Shown here piece after piece: positions 49,879 through 63,900 of a stretch of DNA of 64,000 nucleotides. Location: contig WMCF01000035.1 of NCBI GenBank assembly GCA_009792885.1, forward strand, positions 1,883,649 to 1,947,648, given 5' to 3'. A program made the translations under genes and the position numbers. How positions within the stretch are numbered: position 1 is the stretch's first letter; every line of letters starts with the position of its first letter. The notes under the pieces are model-generated. The model saw only the letters and a program-made list of their open reading frames with translations, had not been told where the DNA came from and made no database searches. This DNA is from Eremophila alpestris peregrina. Lineage: Eukaryota; Chordata; Aves; Passeriformes; Alaudidae.

Positions 49879-50257
49879 GTGAGGGTTGTCTTTGACAGTC
49901 CTGGAGCAGATATTGGAGACCCCCTGAGTAAGTGCTTGCTTAAAAGTGATTTCCTCTGCCTGACTCTGCCAGCTTGGGGCTGGGATTCCTGAAGGATCTC
50001 AGCAGTCTCAGTTGCTTCCTTCTGGAGATGTGGTAGTAGGGCTTTGGTTCACAAGTATCTGATAACAAATGTACCTGTTTCTCCAGGTGCTGTATGAGTG
50101 CGTGAGGGATTGTTTTTCTCTGCAGGCATTTCACTGTCTTAATTTACAGGAAGTTAGAAATTATCTCCCATTTAAAAATTAAAGCCAGTTGAGAACAAGC
50201 ACATCCTCTGAACCCACCTCTCTCCTGGATTCTGTGTAGTTACAAACACTGGCATGT

Positions 50258-50332
50258 TCACCAGGCTGCATGAGAGTTCTCCTCCTGCCTGGTGATAGCA
50301 CCTGGGGAAGGTGCCATTCATGTGCCATTCAG
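50258..50332. repeat. Inverted repeat followed by an 11-bp tandem repeat
   Basis: The 9-bp arms (50258-50266 and 50287-50295) flank a 20-nt loop. Two copies of GTGCCATTCA follow at 50311 and 50322. Confidence 0.6.
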
Positions 50333-51405
50333 GTGTGTATCCCCTTGAAGGAGCTGGTTACACATTAAACCACCAGAAGTACTTCTGACAAGGTAAGGTG
50401 TGTTTTGGACTTTCAGGTGTAGTGAGGCTAAGAGCACCTTTCTTTCCATGTGTTTTGGGTAGTTTTTAGAGATGGTGAGCCATACCCTAACAAAATCTGT
50501 TTTTAATCTTAGGTTTCATGTCCTTTGTACAAAAGCATTGTGGCAAACCATAAAGGAGAGGGCCATTTTATGAAGGGCATTATAAGCTGTAAATGATAAC
50601 TGACTTGATTTTATAACACGTAGTGACTGTCGAATCCATTTTGTGAATGGGAATGTTTTAGCTTCCTGATATCTCTATACCAGAATTGTGTAACTTCAAA
50701 AAGGAAATAATTGTTAGCTTGATTGCTCTAAAAGAGATGTGGTTATATGCAGGAAACACTGTATCTTGAATTTCCTAAAAATGGATGAGCTGGTAATGGA
50801 ACTCTTTACCATTAATGTTGCTGAATACATAGGAATGATCTGGAGAGCTGAGATTTCTTTTATGCTGGTAGCTGTTCCTCTGCATAACATCTTCCTTGTC
50901 TGAGTATTAATGTATGTGCTATTTCCTATTGAAAAACAACTTTTTTTAGTTTGTGTTTATGCACACTGAACACGAATACATTTTTTATATTAGCTTGAAT
51001 TTCAGCCTGATGTATCACCTCATTAGCAGATCCTGTTTTAGAAAATATTGAAAGACCTGTCTTGGGGGGCACAGAAATTCATTTTTCAGCCATTAACCTG
51101 CATTATTAGCAGTCTCAAACAGGTCCATAAGTGAAGTTATTTATAAATTATACTTTGATTGAAATATAACACTTCTTATTCTTTTGGCACAACTCAAGTG
51201 TAGCAGTGGATGTAATTTGTTATTTTCTGATAACTCAAGTAGGTGGAAGTATATTTGAAGAACGCAGGATATTTTTGCTGAGGTCCTGTACTAAAAATAA
51301 AACCCTTTTCCCTTCCTTCTCATCTTTCCATCTTTCTCCCCACCCTTGCTGCCCTCTTCCACCTAAAATCCCACCTGTCCCTTGTGTAGACTTTTTTGGC
51401 ATCTC

Positions 51406-51423
51406 TTTTTTTTTTTTTTTTTT
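51406..51423. repeat. Poly-T tract (18 T)
   Basis: Uninterrupted run downstream of a pyrimidine-rich block; no retroposon body recognised. Confidence 0.9.
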
Positions 51424-51979
51424 AAGATGTTCAGAATCTGTTCTCCTAAGGTGAAATATAAGGGCTTTCAGACTGTATTCTTCTTGTAAAATATAACCTA
51501 GACTCTTTATGATGAAATAGGCACTTTAGAGGCACCTGGGCTTATCTTTCAGTTTTTCTGCTCAGCTCTGTTATGCACAAAGGTCTTTTTCTAGGTGACA
51601 TATCATGTTGTATTCCAAAGTACACTTTCTTTTAATTTACAACTTAATTTTCAACCTAATTCAGAAGATTGATACTATAATGCTATTTGCAGAAGTATTG
51701 AAATGTCAGTAAGTTTTATTGTAGTAATAAAGAGAATTCCATATATCATGCACTCTATAGGGATCCTTGCTTTTTGCATAGATCTTCATAGCAACAACCA
51801 GTGGCTAAATGCTGGCAATCATTAATTTTTAAAGAAGACATGGTTATGATGAGTTGAGAAATTAAGACCATAGTGAAGAATGAACTTTAATTTTTGACAC
51901 TTTTTGTTAGAGTCTAAGAGGAGACAGAGGTAGATTGGGGGGAGGGCAGAGGGAAGCAGGAAGAAAAAAATTGCCCAAA

Positions 51980-52270
51980 TCCCAGGTTCCTAATACTTAA
52001 AATGCTGTCTGCTCGTAAAAGATTTCAGTCAGAGAGAGGCCATCTTCGAGCTTCTCTTAACAAATGGATATCAGTGGTCCATGAAATAATCAATGTCGAT
52101 AATCCATCCTAGGGTCTGCCAATATGTTAATGGCTCTGCCGCATCGTTATTGCTACAAGGCCATAAATCATTTCTGTACCAGAATGCTTAGCAGTCGAGG
52201 ACTCAAGCCCCTAGCCTGGAATAAAATGCTGTCTCTTAACAATTAATGTCTAAACATTTTGCAGCTTTGT
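51980..52270. promoter_or_regulatory. Strong candidate conserved non-coding element
   Basis: Six CpGs in about 200 bp (CTGCTCGTAAAAG, CTTCGAGC, ATGTCGATAATCC, GCCGCATCGTTATTG, GCAGTCGAGG) contrast with CpG-poor flanks. It includes GATAATCCATCC and GGCCATAAATCA words, the latter resembling Hox/Cdx-type sites. It has no open frame. Enhancer role is inferred. Confidence 0.42.
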
Positions 52271-52825
52271 GCCTTGATTGTTTTCAGATGCTAAAAATGT
52301 AAGTAGGACAGATTGTAAATCAATAAAACAATAAGACAAAGTGTTTTAATAATAGAAAGGCTTGAAGTAAATCATAGTTCTGTGTTTATTATTGCCTCAG
52401 AGGTTATAAATAAATAGTACCAACTGGTAAAGGTTTAGTTAACAAGGAAAAATAAGTCTGGTATTGACATTTTGGGCATACATTACATTTCCACTCCATA
52501 AGGTGAGGGAGATGGGGGTTAGCTTTATTATTTTCATTTTTAAAATGTGAAAATAGGAGCTAAGACATGTTTGTATCTTTGAACTGTCATCCAATAGAAA
52601 GGTGATTTTTTTCTCCTCTGGCCTATCATGTATTAGTGATCTGGCTCTGTCTGCATGTGGAGGACCCCAGCACACAGTCGCTGGTGCAAATGGCTGTGCT
52701 GAACTCTTGGCAATCACAAGGGGGTCTTAGTTAGAAAATGGAGCTGGATCTAACTGGTCTAACTGAGGTTAGTTTATGTCAGTTTGGTTTGATATTAAAG
52801 GCAACATAAAATGTGAAGTCCTTAT

Positions 52826-52850
52826 GGCACAGACACAGCTGGTCTGTGCC
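52826..52850. repeat. Inverted repeat, 9-bp stem
   Basis: GGCACAGAC (52826-52834) pairs with GTCTGTGCC (52842-52850) around ACAGCTG. Confidence 0.65.
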
Positions 52851-55309
52851 TGTTGCTGCTGCTCCTTCTTCATTTGTGTGCTGGGCTGAGCTTGGGCAGG
52901 TGGGTAACCCACAAACAGCAGGGAATGTGGGCATTTCTGTGCAAGAGGAGGAAGGCTGCACTTGTCTCTACTTCATCTCTAGCTATGTGTTGGGATAAGC
53001 AATTATGGCCTTCCTATTCCAATCATTAATACTGTTTATTTGTTTGTTTTTAAGTAATGAAAGTAAAACTCAATATACAGTTGTTTAACTACAAATGTAT
53101 TAATTAATGATTATCATAAGTATGCTCAGTTTACATGGTATAACGTTAATGACTACCCATCACATGGTGAGCTGTTTTCATTTTCAGGTGAAACTGGTAT
53201 TTATAAATAAGCACTAAATGAGCTGAGTATAGTTTTTTGGTGTTGATCTGTTCCAATCCCAGCACGTAATTTCACACAGTACAGAGCTGGTTCCTTGTAC
53301 GTGTGTGTGCAGTTAGCACTGTATCTTCATGTGAGAGAAGAGTGACTAAAGAAAGTTGCATTTATGTTGAGTATTGAGAGAAGCCTTTTCAATGTCATTT
53401 TTTCGTAATTCTTTAGTTTGATGCTTATTTGCCAGGAATGGAATTTTGGCTGAAGTAAAGGTTTTGAAGTTAGTATTTTGTTTGGTGGTACTGATCCAAC
53501 CAATGCAATGGGTTGAATTTCCATAATGTTTTGTTCAGGCTGGGTCAGAGCTAGTTTGTTACTTTAAAAGCACACACCGCTCCCACCCCCACTTCCCCAA
53601 CTTTGTTTAGGTGAATGTGAGGAAGAATACTAATAACAGTGGAAATGACAAGTGAGCTCATGGATTTCTTTCTTTCAAGAGCACTGATTTGCCTAGAATT
53701 AAGCAGTTTGATATGGTCATGGTTTATTTTGGTGCTCAGGATGTAAGGGCAGGAAGGAGCCAGAGAAACAGTAGCTCAGCACAGACAAAAAGACAATTAA
53801 AACTGATCTGTCTCTTACCGAAGTGGCAACATCAGCCAGGATGGAAGTAATTTATTCAAAAAATTGTCCAAATGAATAAACTGCATTGATGTATGGTATG
53901 GTGGTGGGACAGTGGAAAATGTGATAGTTGTTTCCGTTGTGTGAATTACTCAGGCAGGATGCCTTTGTGAAGTAAGGGGGTTTGTTTAATGTTCTGACAA
54001 CAATTTAGATCCTGTTATGGTTATTGCAGTGTAATGCAGTAGTAAAAATTGAACATGACACACCAGCAATTTATTATTTGTGTGTTTTTTAACCTTGAGT
54101 ATCAGATTGTTTGTCCAAGCATATCCTTTGATTTGCTATGAAATTTATTGTTGATAAAAACAATCAGATTTCCATTAGAAGCAAAAAATTCATTCTTTTC
54201 CCCATGAACCATAGATTTAGAAAAAATTCAAGCTCGGCTGCAGGACTTATGACAGGTAGGCTTATGACATTATATGGTAATTCAGCATGAAAGAATAATT
54301 GTGACACTCTACTTGGTGCTGGAGTATAATCGTGCTGTGAGGTTCAATTCACTGAAAGGCCAAATTATCTTCAACTGCATTAGTCTGACAACCTATAATG
54401 CTTTGCAGAGGCAATTTGTAGATGTTTCACAGAATGCCAGCAAACATGGCTTACCATTATGTTCCCCATTAACAAATTTGTGTAGAGGGAAAAAAGCAAC
54501 TTTTCCATTTTCTTAACTGTTTTTGAACTCTGGCATACAATAAATGTGTACTGGGTAATAATAGTGTATATTTTGCTGTTTGGTGCTGGTTTTTAAACCT
54601 ACAAGGGACATTACAGTATAGATTAATTTTTTGAAGGGTGCTTTTCCAGAAATATTTGTATTTCTTTTACGTTTGAACAGCAATGTCGTACCTTCTTTCG
54701 AAAGAATAACATGGAATCCAAATGAAGGTAAAAAAGCATGGCACATTTTTGCTATAAACAGTGAGCAGTAGAGAACAACTTGGAAATGCTGCCATGTTAC
54801 AGCTTAGAGAGACTTGGAGTGTGTGTGTGCTTTTTCTTTCTTGATCAAATGGGAGCTGTGGCTGTGAGAAAATGGCACGGCCTTGACTATCTTATGTGCA
54901 CATCATCCATCTCTGCCATCCTGAATTTCTGAGCAGCTGTAGAAGGGTATCTTTTGTTTGGAAGTTTTGCTTCCTTTTGAGCCATTGTATTTCCGAACTT
55001 CTCATTGAGGCTGATTTCAGGTTGAATGCTACTGTGCTACCCAAGAGTGGAGTTCAGTGCTTGTGTGGCAGTTTTAGGTTCAGAACTCTGTGATCCTCAT
55101 GACGATTTTATAGCACTGAAAAAGTGGATTATCTCTTTCAAGGTAGAAATGATGGAAAATGTATATGCCTCGATGTTTATGTTGGGTAGTTTTTAGGTGC
55201 TTGGAGTTTGTCCTGCACATCTTGCAGTTGGAAGGATTCCCAAACATGAGCTGTGCAGGTGTACTGATGAGTGTGTGAGCGGGTGGAACACTGACCTATT
55301 GGCTGCTTT

Positions 55310-55334
55310 ACTGGTGAGCAAAATGGTCACCAGT
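55310..55334. repeat. Inverted repeat, 8-bp stem
   Basis: ACTGGTGA (55310-55317) pairs with TCACCAGT (55327-55334) around a 9-nt loop. Confidence 0.6.
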
Positions 55335-58300
55335 CACTCTGTAACTCAAAGACCAATATGAATATAATGCAGTCATTTTTGTCCATTTCCCTCAAATATA
55401 ATTTAAGGAGTAGGCTCAGCAGAGCTACCTTAAAAACTATGTGAAAAATCTGATAGGAATCTGCTTGTGGTTAAACTCTGTGCTGTTGCTCTCTTGGTAT
55501 CTCCTATTTGCCCCCTTAGGAGCAGCTATTGCAATGTCCTTGAGGTGTTCCAAATATTTTAATAATTTAATAGGTGAAAGGATCTGGTTTGTTTTCATTG
55601 TTTGTTTGCTGGCTTTTTTGTTTTGGTGGAAAAATGAGGATGGAAAAAAAGCTGTTTTTGCAGCAGAGTATCTAAGTCATGTTTAAACTGAGAGGAGATA
55701 GAAGAGTTGTGTTAGTACTTGGTATCACTGAAGTTAACTTTATTGTAAACGACCAACTGTCTGCACAAGTTGCCCTGGAGAAATATTTACTCAAGTCTAA
55801 AAACTGATTTTCACCCTTTGTCATCCTCATAGTAAAATACAACCATATGTCTGCCTCCACCACCTGGAGATAATTCTGGGAACTAATTTGACAGCATTTA
55901 TAATTGCAGACTGAGTTTTAGGACTGCTCATAATTAAGCTACTGGATGAGTTTTGCTATTGAACTCAACGCTGACAAAATCATATGTCTCCTATTGCTTA
56001 CTAAATCTGCTGGATGCTGTTCTCCTTAGCATTTTCTGTGAAGGAATTAATCCAGGAAGGCAACTGAAAAAATTGACAAGGCTTTGATTTTGATTTTGAA
56101 ACAGTGTCAGACAATTTTGCGTTCCGGAGTTTCCAAGAAGGTGACATACTCTTTTCCTCTTGCTTGTAGTTAATAGCAAAGAGCATTCAGTGCCACAATA
56201 CCCAAAGGGAAGTGTTTGAGTGACTGCACAGGGAATGTGGATTGTTATCATTCCAGTCACAGGGCACTGCATGAAATCACAGGCTCTGTGCTCTTCAGTA
56301 CTGCCACTCGAACGTAGCAGCCACTGTTACTCCTACACTGCTTTTATGGTACATGTTATAACATTTTATTTGATAGTCGTGGTTCCCATGGTATGTGAGG
56401 TTTTGGATTTTTTTAAGTACTAAGCTCTAAATCTTTTGTTCAGGCAGTGGAAGAAGTCAGGTGAATTTAAAAAATATGTTCCATTAGAAAGTTTTTCACT
56501 GAAACGTGGGGTTTGATAGAAATCTGTGTCAAGTATGGTGGGTCCTTAGATGTTTAGAAAAGACACTGTTAAAAGAGGAGGAATTGGCCCTGAACTAAAG
56601 GAAGTTGCTTTTAATTTTTATGGGAAGGACTTGAAAGAAGGAATGGAACATCAGTTAAGAGAAGCATTGCATAATTTTATAATGGGAAAAGGCTTTTACA
56701 TAGGAAAAAATATCACGTAACATTATTTTGCAGACTATGGAGTCCCAGTTGTATAGTTAAGGACATGCTGCAGCATTAATGTTTACGCATAATGCTTTGC
56801 AAGTAATTTAGACTGAACTGCCACTGACTTACTTAACATTTATAGGTCAGCCACCTGCAGAAAGGGCATGTAGGTAGATTATTGTTGACTTTATGGTTAT
56901 GGAAGGTACCTAATCAGTGAGCATGCTGGGAAATAACTTGTTATGCCTGGATAACTCGAACACCAGGCCCTACAATTTCTTATGGGCACGAGGTAGCACA
57001 GTAATTTCTCATGACCAAGGCCCCTGCTGAGGGGGGAGGTGGCATGTGGTGGGGATAACAGGTTTAAAGAGGGGGAGGAGGGGTGACTGCAAGATTTCAG
57101 AAGTAGAGTACAAGTGCAAAATCAAATAATTTAATCTTCCTTTGCCAAACATACCATAGCATTTGCAGTGAAGTTGTTGACTCAAAAAGCAAATGTACTA
57201 ATTGCGTATTGGGAGAACAGAACATTCACTTTCTGGCTGCTGCATGCTTTGCAGTTATTCAGTATGGCCTTATGAGATATCTGTTCTTGCCTGTACGGAC
57301 ACAAATATTTTTTTTTCCTTGACCATGAAACACAAAATCACTCTGATTTTAAAAATTTTGTAGCAAAGTATTTGAAGACTAATTGTTTTCTGCTCCTGCT
57401 TTTTTCCCCTGTTCCTTGTTTCTGTGCAGGTACATGTACTCCCTTGTGTGCCAATTGACAACTTTTACCTTTTAAAGTTCACAGTAGAAGTCATAGACTA
57501 GAATGCATAATGAATCAATTTGCTTAATTTGGTTTGGGCCCTTGGGTTGTAGTGCAGACTTCACTGCTAGTATTCATGTAGCTATCTTGATTCTCATGTT
57601 CCTCTTATCAGAGCTGGAGGGAATTGAGATGCTTTGTTTACTTAAGAACAGAGCCCCCAGTTGAAGTCTAGAGCATCCAAATGCATCTGTCCACCTTTAG
57701 TCCTGTGTATTGGGTCTTGGGATTCATCTCTCTTAGATGCAAATATCTAGAAGCATTCAGTTACTGTTAATCATTAATTATAGCTTTTTTTACCTTGATT
57801 GTTTTCTAGTTTTCAGTTCTGCGTGTTTTCTCATGTATTACCTATAAATACACACAGCACACACACAGAGTAAACTTGAACATATCTTAAAGCTTTTGTG
57901 TTTATTACATTTGAAAGCATGAAAAATTCATCTTTCCTTCTCTTCAGCTCTGTTCACACACAGTATTGTTTGCATACAGCTGTACATATGTGTGCTAATA
58001 AATGTAGTATATTCTTTTATAGCAAAAAATGCTTTATCAGCATAACAGTAGAGGGAAAATATTAAAAAGGATTTCAGTGAATTATTTACATATCAAAGAG
58101 TGGTAAACTGTAGGAGATATACTTTTCACAGTTAGTTTCTTTCATGTTTATACTGTATTGGCTTTGAAAAAGATACTTGGGTGAGTAGTGTAAAGCAGTA
58201 TAATTTAATGAGATTATTTTCAAAACTCTCTCATTTTCTAGCTGATGGTGTCACATTATCAAAAACACTGTGAATATTTTAATGAACAAATTTGTTTTCT

Positions 58301-58339
58301 GGAATTTCAGGTTGTTATTTTTTTCTGTGGAGAGAAAAC

Positions 58340-58383
58340 ATGCTTAGAGTCCTAATGCTTGGCATATGCTATGCTTAGAGTCC
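58340..58383. repeat. Short direct repeat (13 bp, period 31)
   Basis: ATGCTTAGAGTCC occurs at 58340-58352 and again at 58371-58383. Confidence 0.75.
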
Positions 58384-61300
58384 CCTAACAATGAAATGTA
58401 AGTGTATGACTTTACATGTGCCAAAATGTAAAAATAATGGAATAAAAAGAATAAGTGGGTTGGTCAGACATAAAATGAATGACATGCAAGATAGAGGGCG
58501 TTTTGAAAGCTGATAGTGACAGATGACCACAAGTATATGGTTATTGAGCAATACCTTATGGGAGAAAGTTATGGAAAGACCAGTGAGACTCCTGTTAGGA
58601 CTGATTAGATTTTGGGATAATTTAATCAGCAAGTGCTTTGAATGACAATCCTGAAATTAATGATATTCTCCAGAAGAATTTTCAGGTGCTTTTTTGCCAA
58701 GAAGAAACTAAGATATCTTAAGCACCGATGAAAACATTCCAGTTGGGAGCCAAGTCCCAAGAAAATGTTTTTGTCATTGTGTAATACCTATCAAAAGCTG
58801 TTTTGACTTTCTAGAAAGTTTTATTTCCAGGTGGCTTCCTCTACTTGGCTTGTTTTACTTAAAGGATTGAGTAACAAAGGAGTTGTTTAAATTTTAGACT
58901 TAAATAATCAAGATTGTGGAATATTAAGGAAGTAATTTGAAGTTTTTAATATTTTAAGCATTGTTCATTAAGAAAGAAAACTAAAGCAGATTAATTAAGA
59001 ACTCTCCTTTTGTTTTGGTATTGTTTAGGGTGGATAGGCCAGGTTGTGTTTCTGCACTAATTTTCAATTTACTCTGATGGGATTTGCACATTACAAGCTA
59101 ACATTGTTACCACAGAGTACACTGGTACTTCTGCTGATGGCCTTTCCAAGTACCTCTTGGTAGATTTACATGAGCAGGATGCAGTAGCCTTGGCAATAAG
59201 GATGCTATTCAAATAGGGATATCTGTACGGAAATTGGAATATAAGGCCAGTCATTCCCAAAACACATACTAATGTTTTTAGCAATTTTATTTAGAATATC
59301 TGATAAATGGTAAGGTGAGCCCTGAAGACCACACTTGTTCAAGTTGCTGGTTTGTGCTTTTTAGCCAAGACTAAATCAGTGTGATTAATCTGGTAAACTG
59401 GGCTGCCCAAAGGCATGGTATCTAGCTTTTTTTTGTTTGTTTTGTTTTTAATTTCTGGTTTTGATTTCTGTCTTAAGTACAAATGAAAAGTTTTGTGCTA
59501 ATTTCTAGCTTTCCTCTTTGGTCAGATACAGGGTTGATTTGTGGCTTGGCTGAGAGGTGAAACAAAAACTAAGCCTAAAATACTGACCTCTGTTCACGTT
59601 AATCTATATTTTTAACTTTTATTTCAGAGGGAGTGATTTATTTACAGTGACAGCTTGTTGCTTGTGGTAGCTGCTGCCAGCTTCTGAAGTAATCTTGATA
59701 ACGTCAAATTGTGAAGGGAAGCTATATGCTTTCCCTTGAATGACTTGCTATAAATCATGTTCATAGCTGGTGTGTATAAGGATGCTTGGGTTGATACTGA
59801 TAGAAATACAAATCAAATATAACATATGCTAACCCAGTTCAGAGCCAGAGATTCTGGATTATGTCTATTGGGTTCATATTTTTAAAGGAAATGAATCAGG
59901 CACCCCTACTTTTATATCTAAGCTTTAAACTTGGGGATGATATGCCAACTTAAAGGCCAAAAGAGAAGGAAGAGAATATGCAGAAAACAGTTAATACTGA
60001 ATGAGAGGAACATTTTGAACATTCAGTGGAAAGAAACTCTCATGCAATTACAAGGCTGCCTCAAGAGCTCATCGACAGTCACACAAATTGACGGCCAAGC
60101 AGTGAGTTCAAAGTCACCAACATAACTGTGGGTTATGGCTCCCATGGAGAAAAGTGTCAGTGTAGAATAAAAATTGTGCCAGTCTTCTCATCTGGCTGTG
60201 GCAGCTTTCATATCCACAGCTAATACTAAAATTAGTTATGTTGGTTTTGGTTTTCTGAGGTGTAAATTTGTTTGATTTATGGGTTTCCTGAAGAGGGAAA
60301 ACCAGAGAGGAAGACTTGAAGAGCAAATAATCCTTAGCTGTGTAGCAAAGCCCACAGTTGTGTTCCATTAGATAAACCCATCTCAGCATTTGATTTGCTG
60401 TTGTTGCACTTAACAGTGTGACGTCTTCAGTGACAACCAAAGTGAACAAAGCAGCCAAAACAACCAAAGCTAGCTTGGTGCTAGCCCTTTGTTGCAGTTC
60501 ATAGTTAGCTCTGCCGAGACAAAAAATACGGAATTCCTCATTGTGCTTTGTCTATTTCCCATTCAACTGGCATAAATTGGACTTAGTGTGTTTTTGCTTT
60601 AAAAGCCATCAGCATCTCAGACCATAGCTGAGCTCATGCTTACCTTTTACCTCATGCCCTATTTCTGTCTTTTTCACAAGCTCTTCCATTGCTTTTCTTC
60701 CACATGCTTGCAACTGTGTCCAGATATGTCACAACCTGGTGTTTTTTCAAGTGTGATCCACAATCAGCTCATCAGAAACAGATGCAAATTACTGCAGAAT
60801 AATTTTGCAAATTTTTTTTGTGGGGGGGGTGGCGTGTTGTAATATTAATGAATAAATCCTCTTTTTGTTTGAAGACAAATAATAATGCCACATTTTGTCA
60901 GAGATAGTGGTAACTGGTAATTAATACCACAGCATTTTATATCTTGTGATAACTAGGTAAAATAAGATTACTTTCTGACTACAAGGTACAACCTAAATGG
61001 TACTGGCACTGACAAACTGTGAAAGGGAGGGAGAACTCCCTTGTGAGAAGATGAGTTTATTATACAGATAAGATTTCCATAATAAGGGATAGTGATTATG
61101 GGGAAAGGCTGAAACTCCATTAACTGAAACAAATTACTGTGACAAAGCCAGAGGGAGTGCTTTGCCAAACTTACAACTCCTTTCATAATATTCAGAAGTC
61201 TGTTGGTGCACAGTTACCAGCATCTGGGGCTGCGAGTGAGGTGTCTGGCTCCCTTAGTGCCCCACCACTGACACAGCTGCAGCTCTGTACAGGGAGGGAC

Positions 61301-62089
61301 TCCCTTATCTGGGTATTTGGAGGATGGACCTTGCTAACATATCAGTGGGGCATTTTGTGTTTTCCCTGCAGAAGTAAGTTACCCCTATAATGCCTCTGTT
61401 TTTGTATTAACTTAATCTTAATTGTCAGAGGAATGTATGAGATGGATATGCTCTAAGGAAACGTGCTGAACTTTGCATTTATCTGACCATCATAATATGA
61501 TATGCTGACAAGGATTCATATTTCTTGCTTTGGCTGAAAAAGAAGACCAAAGAAGACTGATTCCATTTCTAGATGTACTGCTTTGTGTGTGCATCTCTTT
61601 GCAAAAGTGACTGACACATCCTGCATGTGTGAACGCAGACCAAACTATGGTAGCTGTTCTCTGACTGCTCTGTGTGTGTGGATACATGTGCAATACATTT
61701 ACAAGGTGCTCCTGGCTCTCCAGCTTTGTATTATTTATGTAAAATATGGCAAAGGGACTTATTTAAATATAAACCTTGTCATCCTTGTACTAATTTTTGC
61801 GTAAAAAATAACACTGTAGTTAAGGATTTTATGTAAAAACTGTTAGAGTTTGCAGTTACAGATCTGGTAAGAACAGCAGGCAAGACTATAATCTTTAATT
61901 TATGTTGTGCTTTGGACATTTTTCAGAAACTATTTACCCATTACCTCTTAGGTCAGTGGCCTAATAATGCAACAAAGCACTTTTTGAAATTGCAGATAAT
62001 TTTCAGTGCTCAGATCTCTATGTAGTATTGATGGGGAGGAAAGCTGATTAGGATCTTGGGAATTGCGCTTGATGGGAACAATCTGGAAG

Positions 62090-62300
62090 GAGTGAAAAAT
62101 TATTAAACACACACAGCGGGAGTTGTAGGATTTACCATTGTCGTGCAGTGCTATTAATTCTCATTGCATCGTACAGCAGCTTGATTGCACACTGTGAATA
62201 CTGTTTATTGGAGAACGGGTACAATTTTGCTGCAGTTGTTGTAATGTAATACTAAATGCTAATTAGGCTTCTAACAATAATTAGAACCTCTTGCTAGACT
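62090..62300. promoter_or_regulatory. Candidate conserved non-coding element
   Basis: CpGs at CACAGCGGGAG, TTGTCGTGCAG, GCATCGTACAG and AACGGGTAC lie within 120 bp, with homeodomain-like words CTATTAATTC, GCTAATTAGG and AATAATTAG. No open frame. Flanks are CpG-poor. Confidence 0.38.
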
Positions 62301-63560
62301 TAGAAATAGGAACACTCAATTGAGTTTACAGAAACAAAGACCTTTAAGCTATGCCAGGAACAGTATCTGTAGCAGCAGCAGTACCAACTTTGAAAAGTTG
62401 CGGGGGTTTTTGTTTGTGTGTGGGTTTTTAGGTGGGTTTTTTTTTTCCTTCCCTTGCTTTAAATATTTCATGTGCAGGATTGCAAACGTATTTTAATGGT
62501 GAACATTATGATCTCATTATGTTCTCAATAAGGTTGTTTCCTTAATGAAAGGGTAGGTAAAAAAAGTAAATATTAGGAGGACAACTGCAGATAAATTTGA
62601 CACAAAAAACTAGGAAGACAGTGGCTGGCATTACCAAGTACTATTTCTTTTAATCATTTTGCAATTTGAAAAGGAAGTAAAAACCCCTCAAATTCATCAA
62701 AAACTACTTTTTAAAGCCTCCCCCCTTAAAATCTGATACTTTTTTATTTCCTCAGTGGAACTTTAAAGCTGTGTGCAACTATGTTCAAATATAACAATAA
62801 AGATGAGCTATAGTTTGGAATCATTTAGGTTTTGCAATGTAAACTTTACATTTTGGAGTGATTTTTATTTTATTTTCAGTGGGTATTTTGGTTGAAAAAG
62901 TAATGTGTCAGGACACTAACAAATTCAATTGCCAGGGAAAGTGTGTGGCATACACATTTTGATCCTGTTTGCTGATAATTTTGTTGTTACTAGATATCTG
63001 TATATTTGCAGGGGTAAATGTACAGAAGATAAAGGCCTTTAACCTGTATCACTGCTTAAAGACAAAAGTCTATTTTCCATCTAAACCACAGGCTTATTGT
63101 GGATATGTTGAGAAGCTACTGACCTCGGCTTCCTGTTTTAAAAATCTCTTTTGTAGTAATGAAAACAGAACTTAAGGTTCTTGTTCAAAACTTGCTTTTA
63201 AAGGACTAGCATAGACCTGCTGAGTGTTAGTCATTTTTCAGCCTTTCCTGAGCAGGAAAATAAGCAGCCTTTGGAAAAACACTGGCAGTGGTTAAATACT
63301 GGAAGAATGTGAAATGGAGAGCTGCTGGTGTGACCCAATGCTCAGCCATACCATAAGCAGGTTGTTATCCAGTACAGGTGCTCTGGCTGGATTGAACATT
63401 TTTGCCGCACTTTCCAAGGCTGGAAAGAACACTCAAAAGCAAACCTCTGGTTTAGTGTTTTCAATGACGTGCCTTTGGCATTTGCACACTCCTTTTGAAT
63501 TTATGAGTATATTTTTATGTGGCAGTTTTCCCTTAACCCCAAGCCATGTGTGAGCATTGA
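62300..63560. other. Non-coding stretch, no gene recognised
   Basis: AT-rich sequence with T- and G-rich simple patches at 62400-62460. Short frames only. Confidence 0.5.
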
Positions 63561-63564
63561 ACAG

Positions 63565-63900
63565 GGGAAGTTTAGTTGTGTGCTTTTTTACCCCATTAAA
63601 ATAAAAAAGCCAATCTGAGATTTATTGATCATTCATTGCATTAAATAATTAATGAGCGGTTTGTAGTTCATCACAAATTATTATAATGAATGCTTTGAGT
63701 TATGGGTATTTACCTGTACAGTTCTGGCCTCTGTTCATGGCTATGAATTCTATTCTTCAACTTGTGACAACGTCTGTTTATAGAAATTTGAACCTTAGCT
63801 AATGACATTTTCTTAAATGTGCCTTCTTTATGACATCTTACTATCTTTGGAGTGGCCTGTGTTTTTCTTTACGGCTTTAGCAGTCATCTGGAAAAGATTT
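63565..63900. promoter_or_regulatory. Possible conserved non-coding element
   Basis: A dense run of AT-rich homeodomain-type words (TTATTGATCATTCATTGCATTAAATAATTAATGAGCGG in pieces: TTGATCATTC, AAATAATTAATG) is followed by CpGs at GAGCGG, ACAACGTC and TTACGGC. No open frame. Lower confidence because the AT-rich words are partly compositional. Confidence 0.28.

Larger units (their letters stand above)
49880..51970. other. Non-coding stretch with small repeats
   Basis: No gene recognised. An inverted repeat TCACCAGGC/GCCTGGTGA lies at 50258-50295, next to an 11-bp tandem repeat GTGCCATTCAT/GTGCCATTCAG at 50311-50332. A pyrimidine-rich block runs from 51304 to 51364 and an 18-T run lies at 51406-51423. 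Confidence 0.5.
52270..62080. other. Long AT-rich non-coding stretch
   Basis: No gene recognised in almost 10 kb. Contents noted: a 9-bp hairpin at 52826-52850 and a GTGGGT/ACCCAC palindrome at 52900-52912; an 8-bp hairpin at 55310-55334; a G-rich patch at 57031-57083; a CA-rich stretch near 57851-57867; and a 13-bp direct repeat at 58340-58383. The longest frame (117 codons, minus, 60114-60467) has no splice or start context that supports it. Confidence 0.55.

Noticed and set aside
57031..57083. Four G-runs as a G-quadruplex
   Set aside because: Loops between runs are 14-16 nt, longer than typical for a stable quadruplex.
60114..60467. 117-codon minus-strand open frame with a hydrophobic start
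   Set aside because: The hydrophobic N-terminus looks signal-like, but there is no promoter context, no splice support and no family resemblance.
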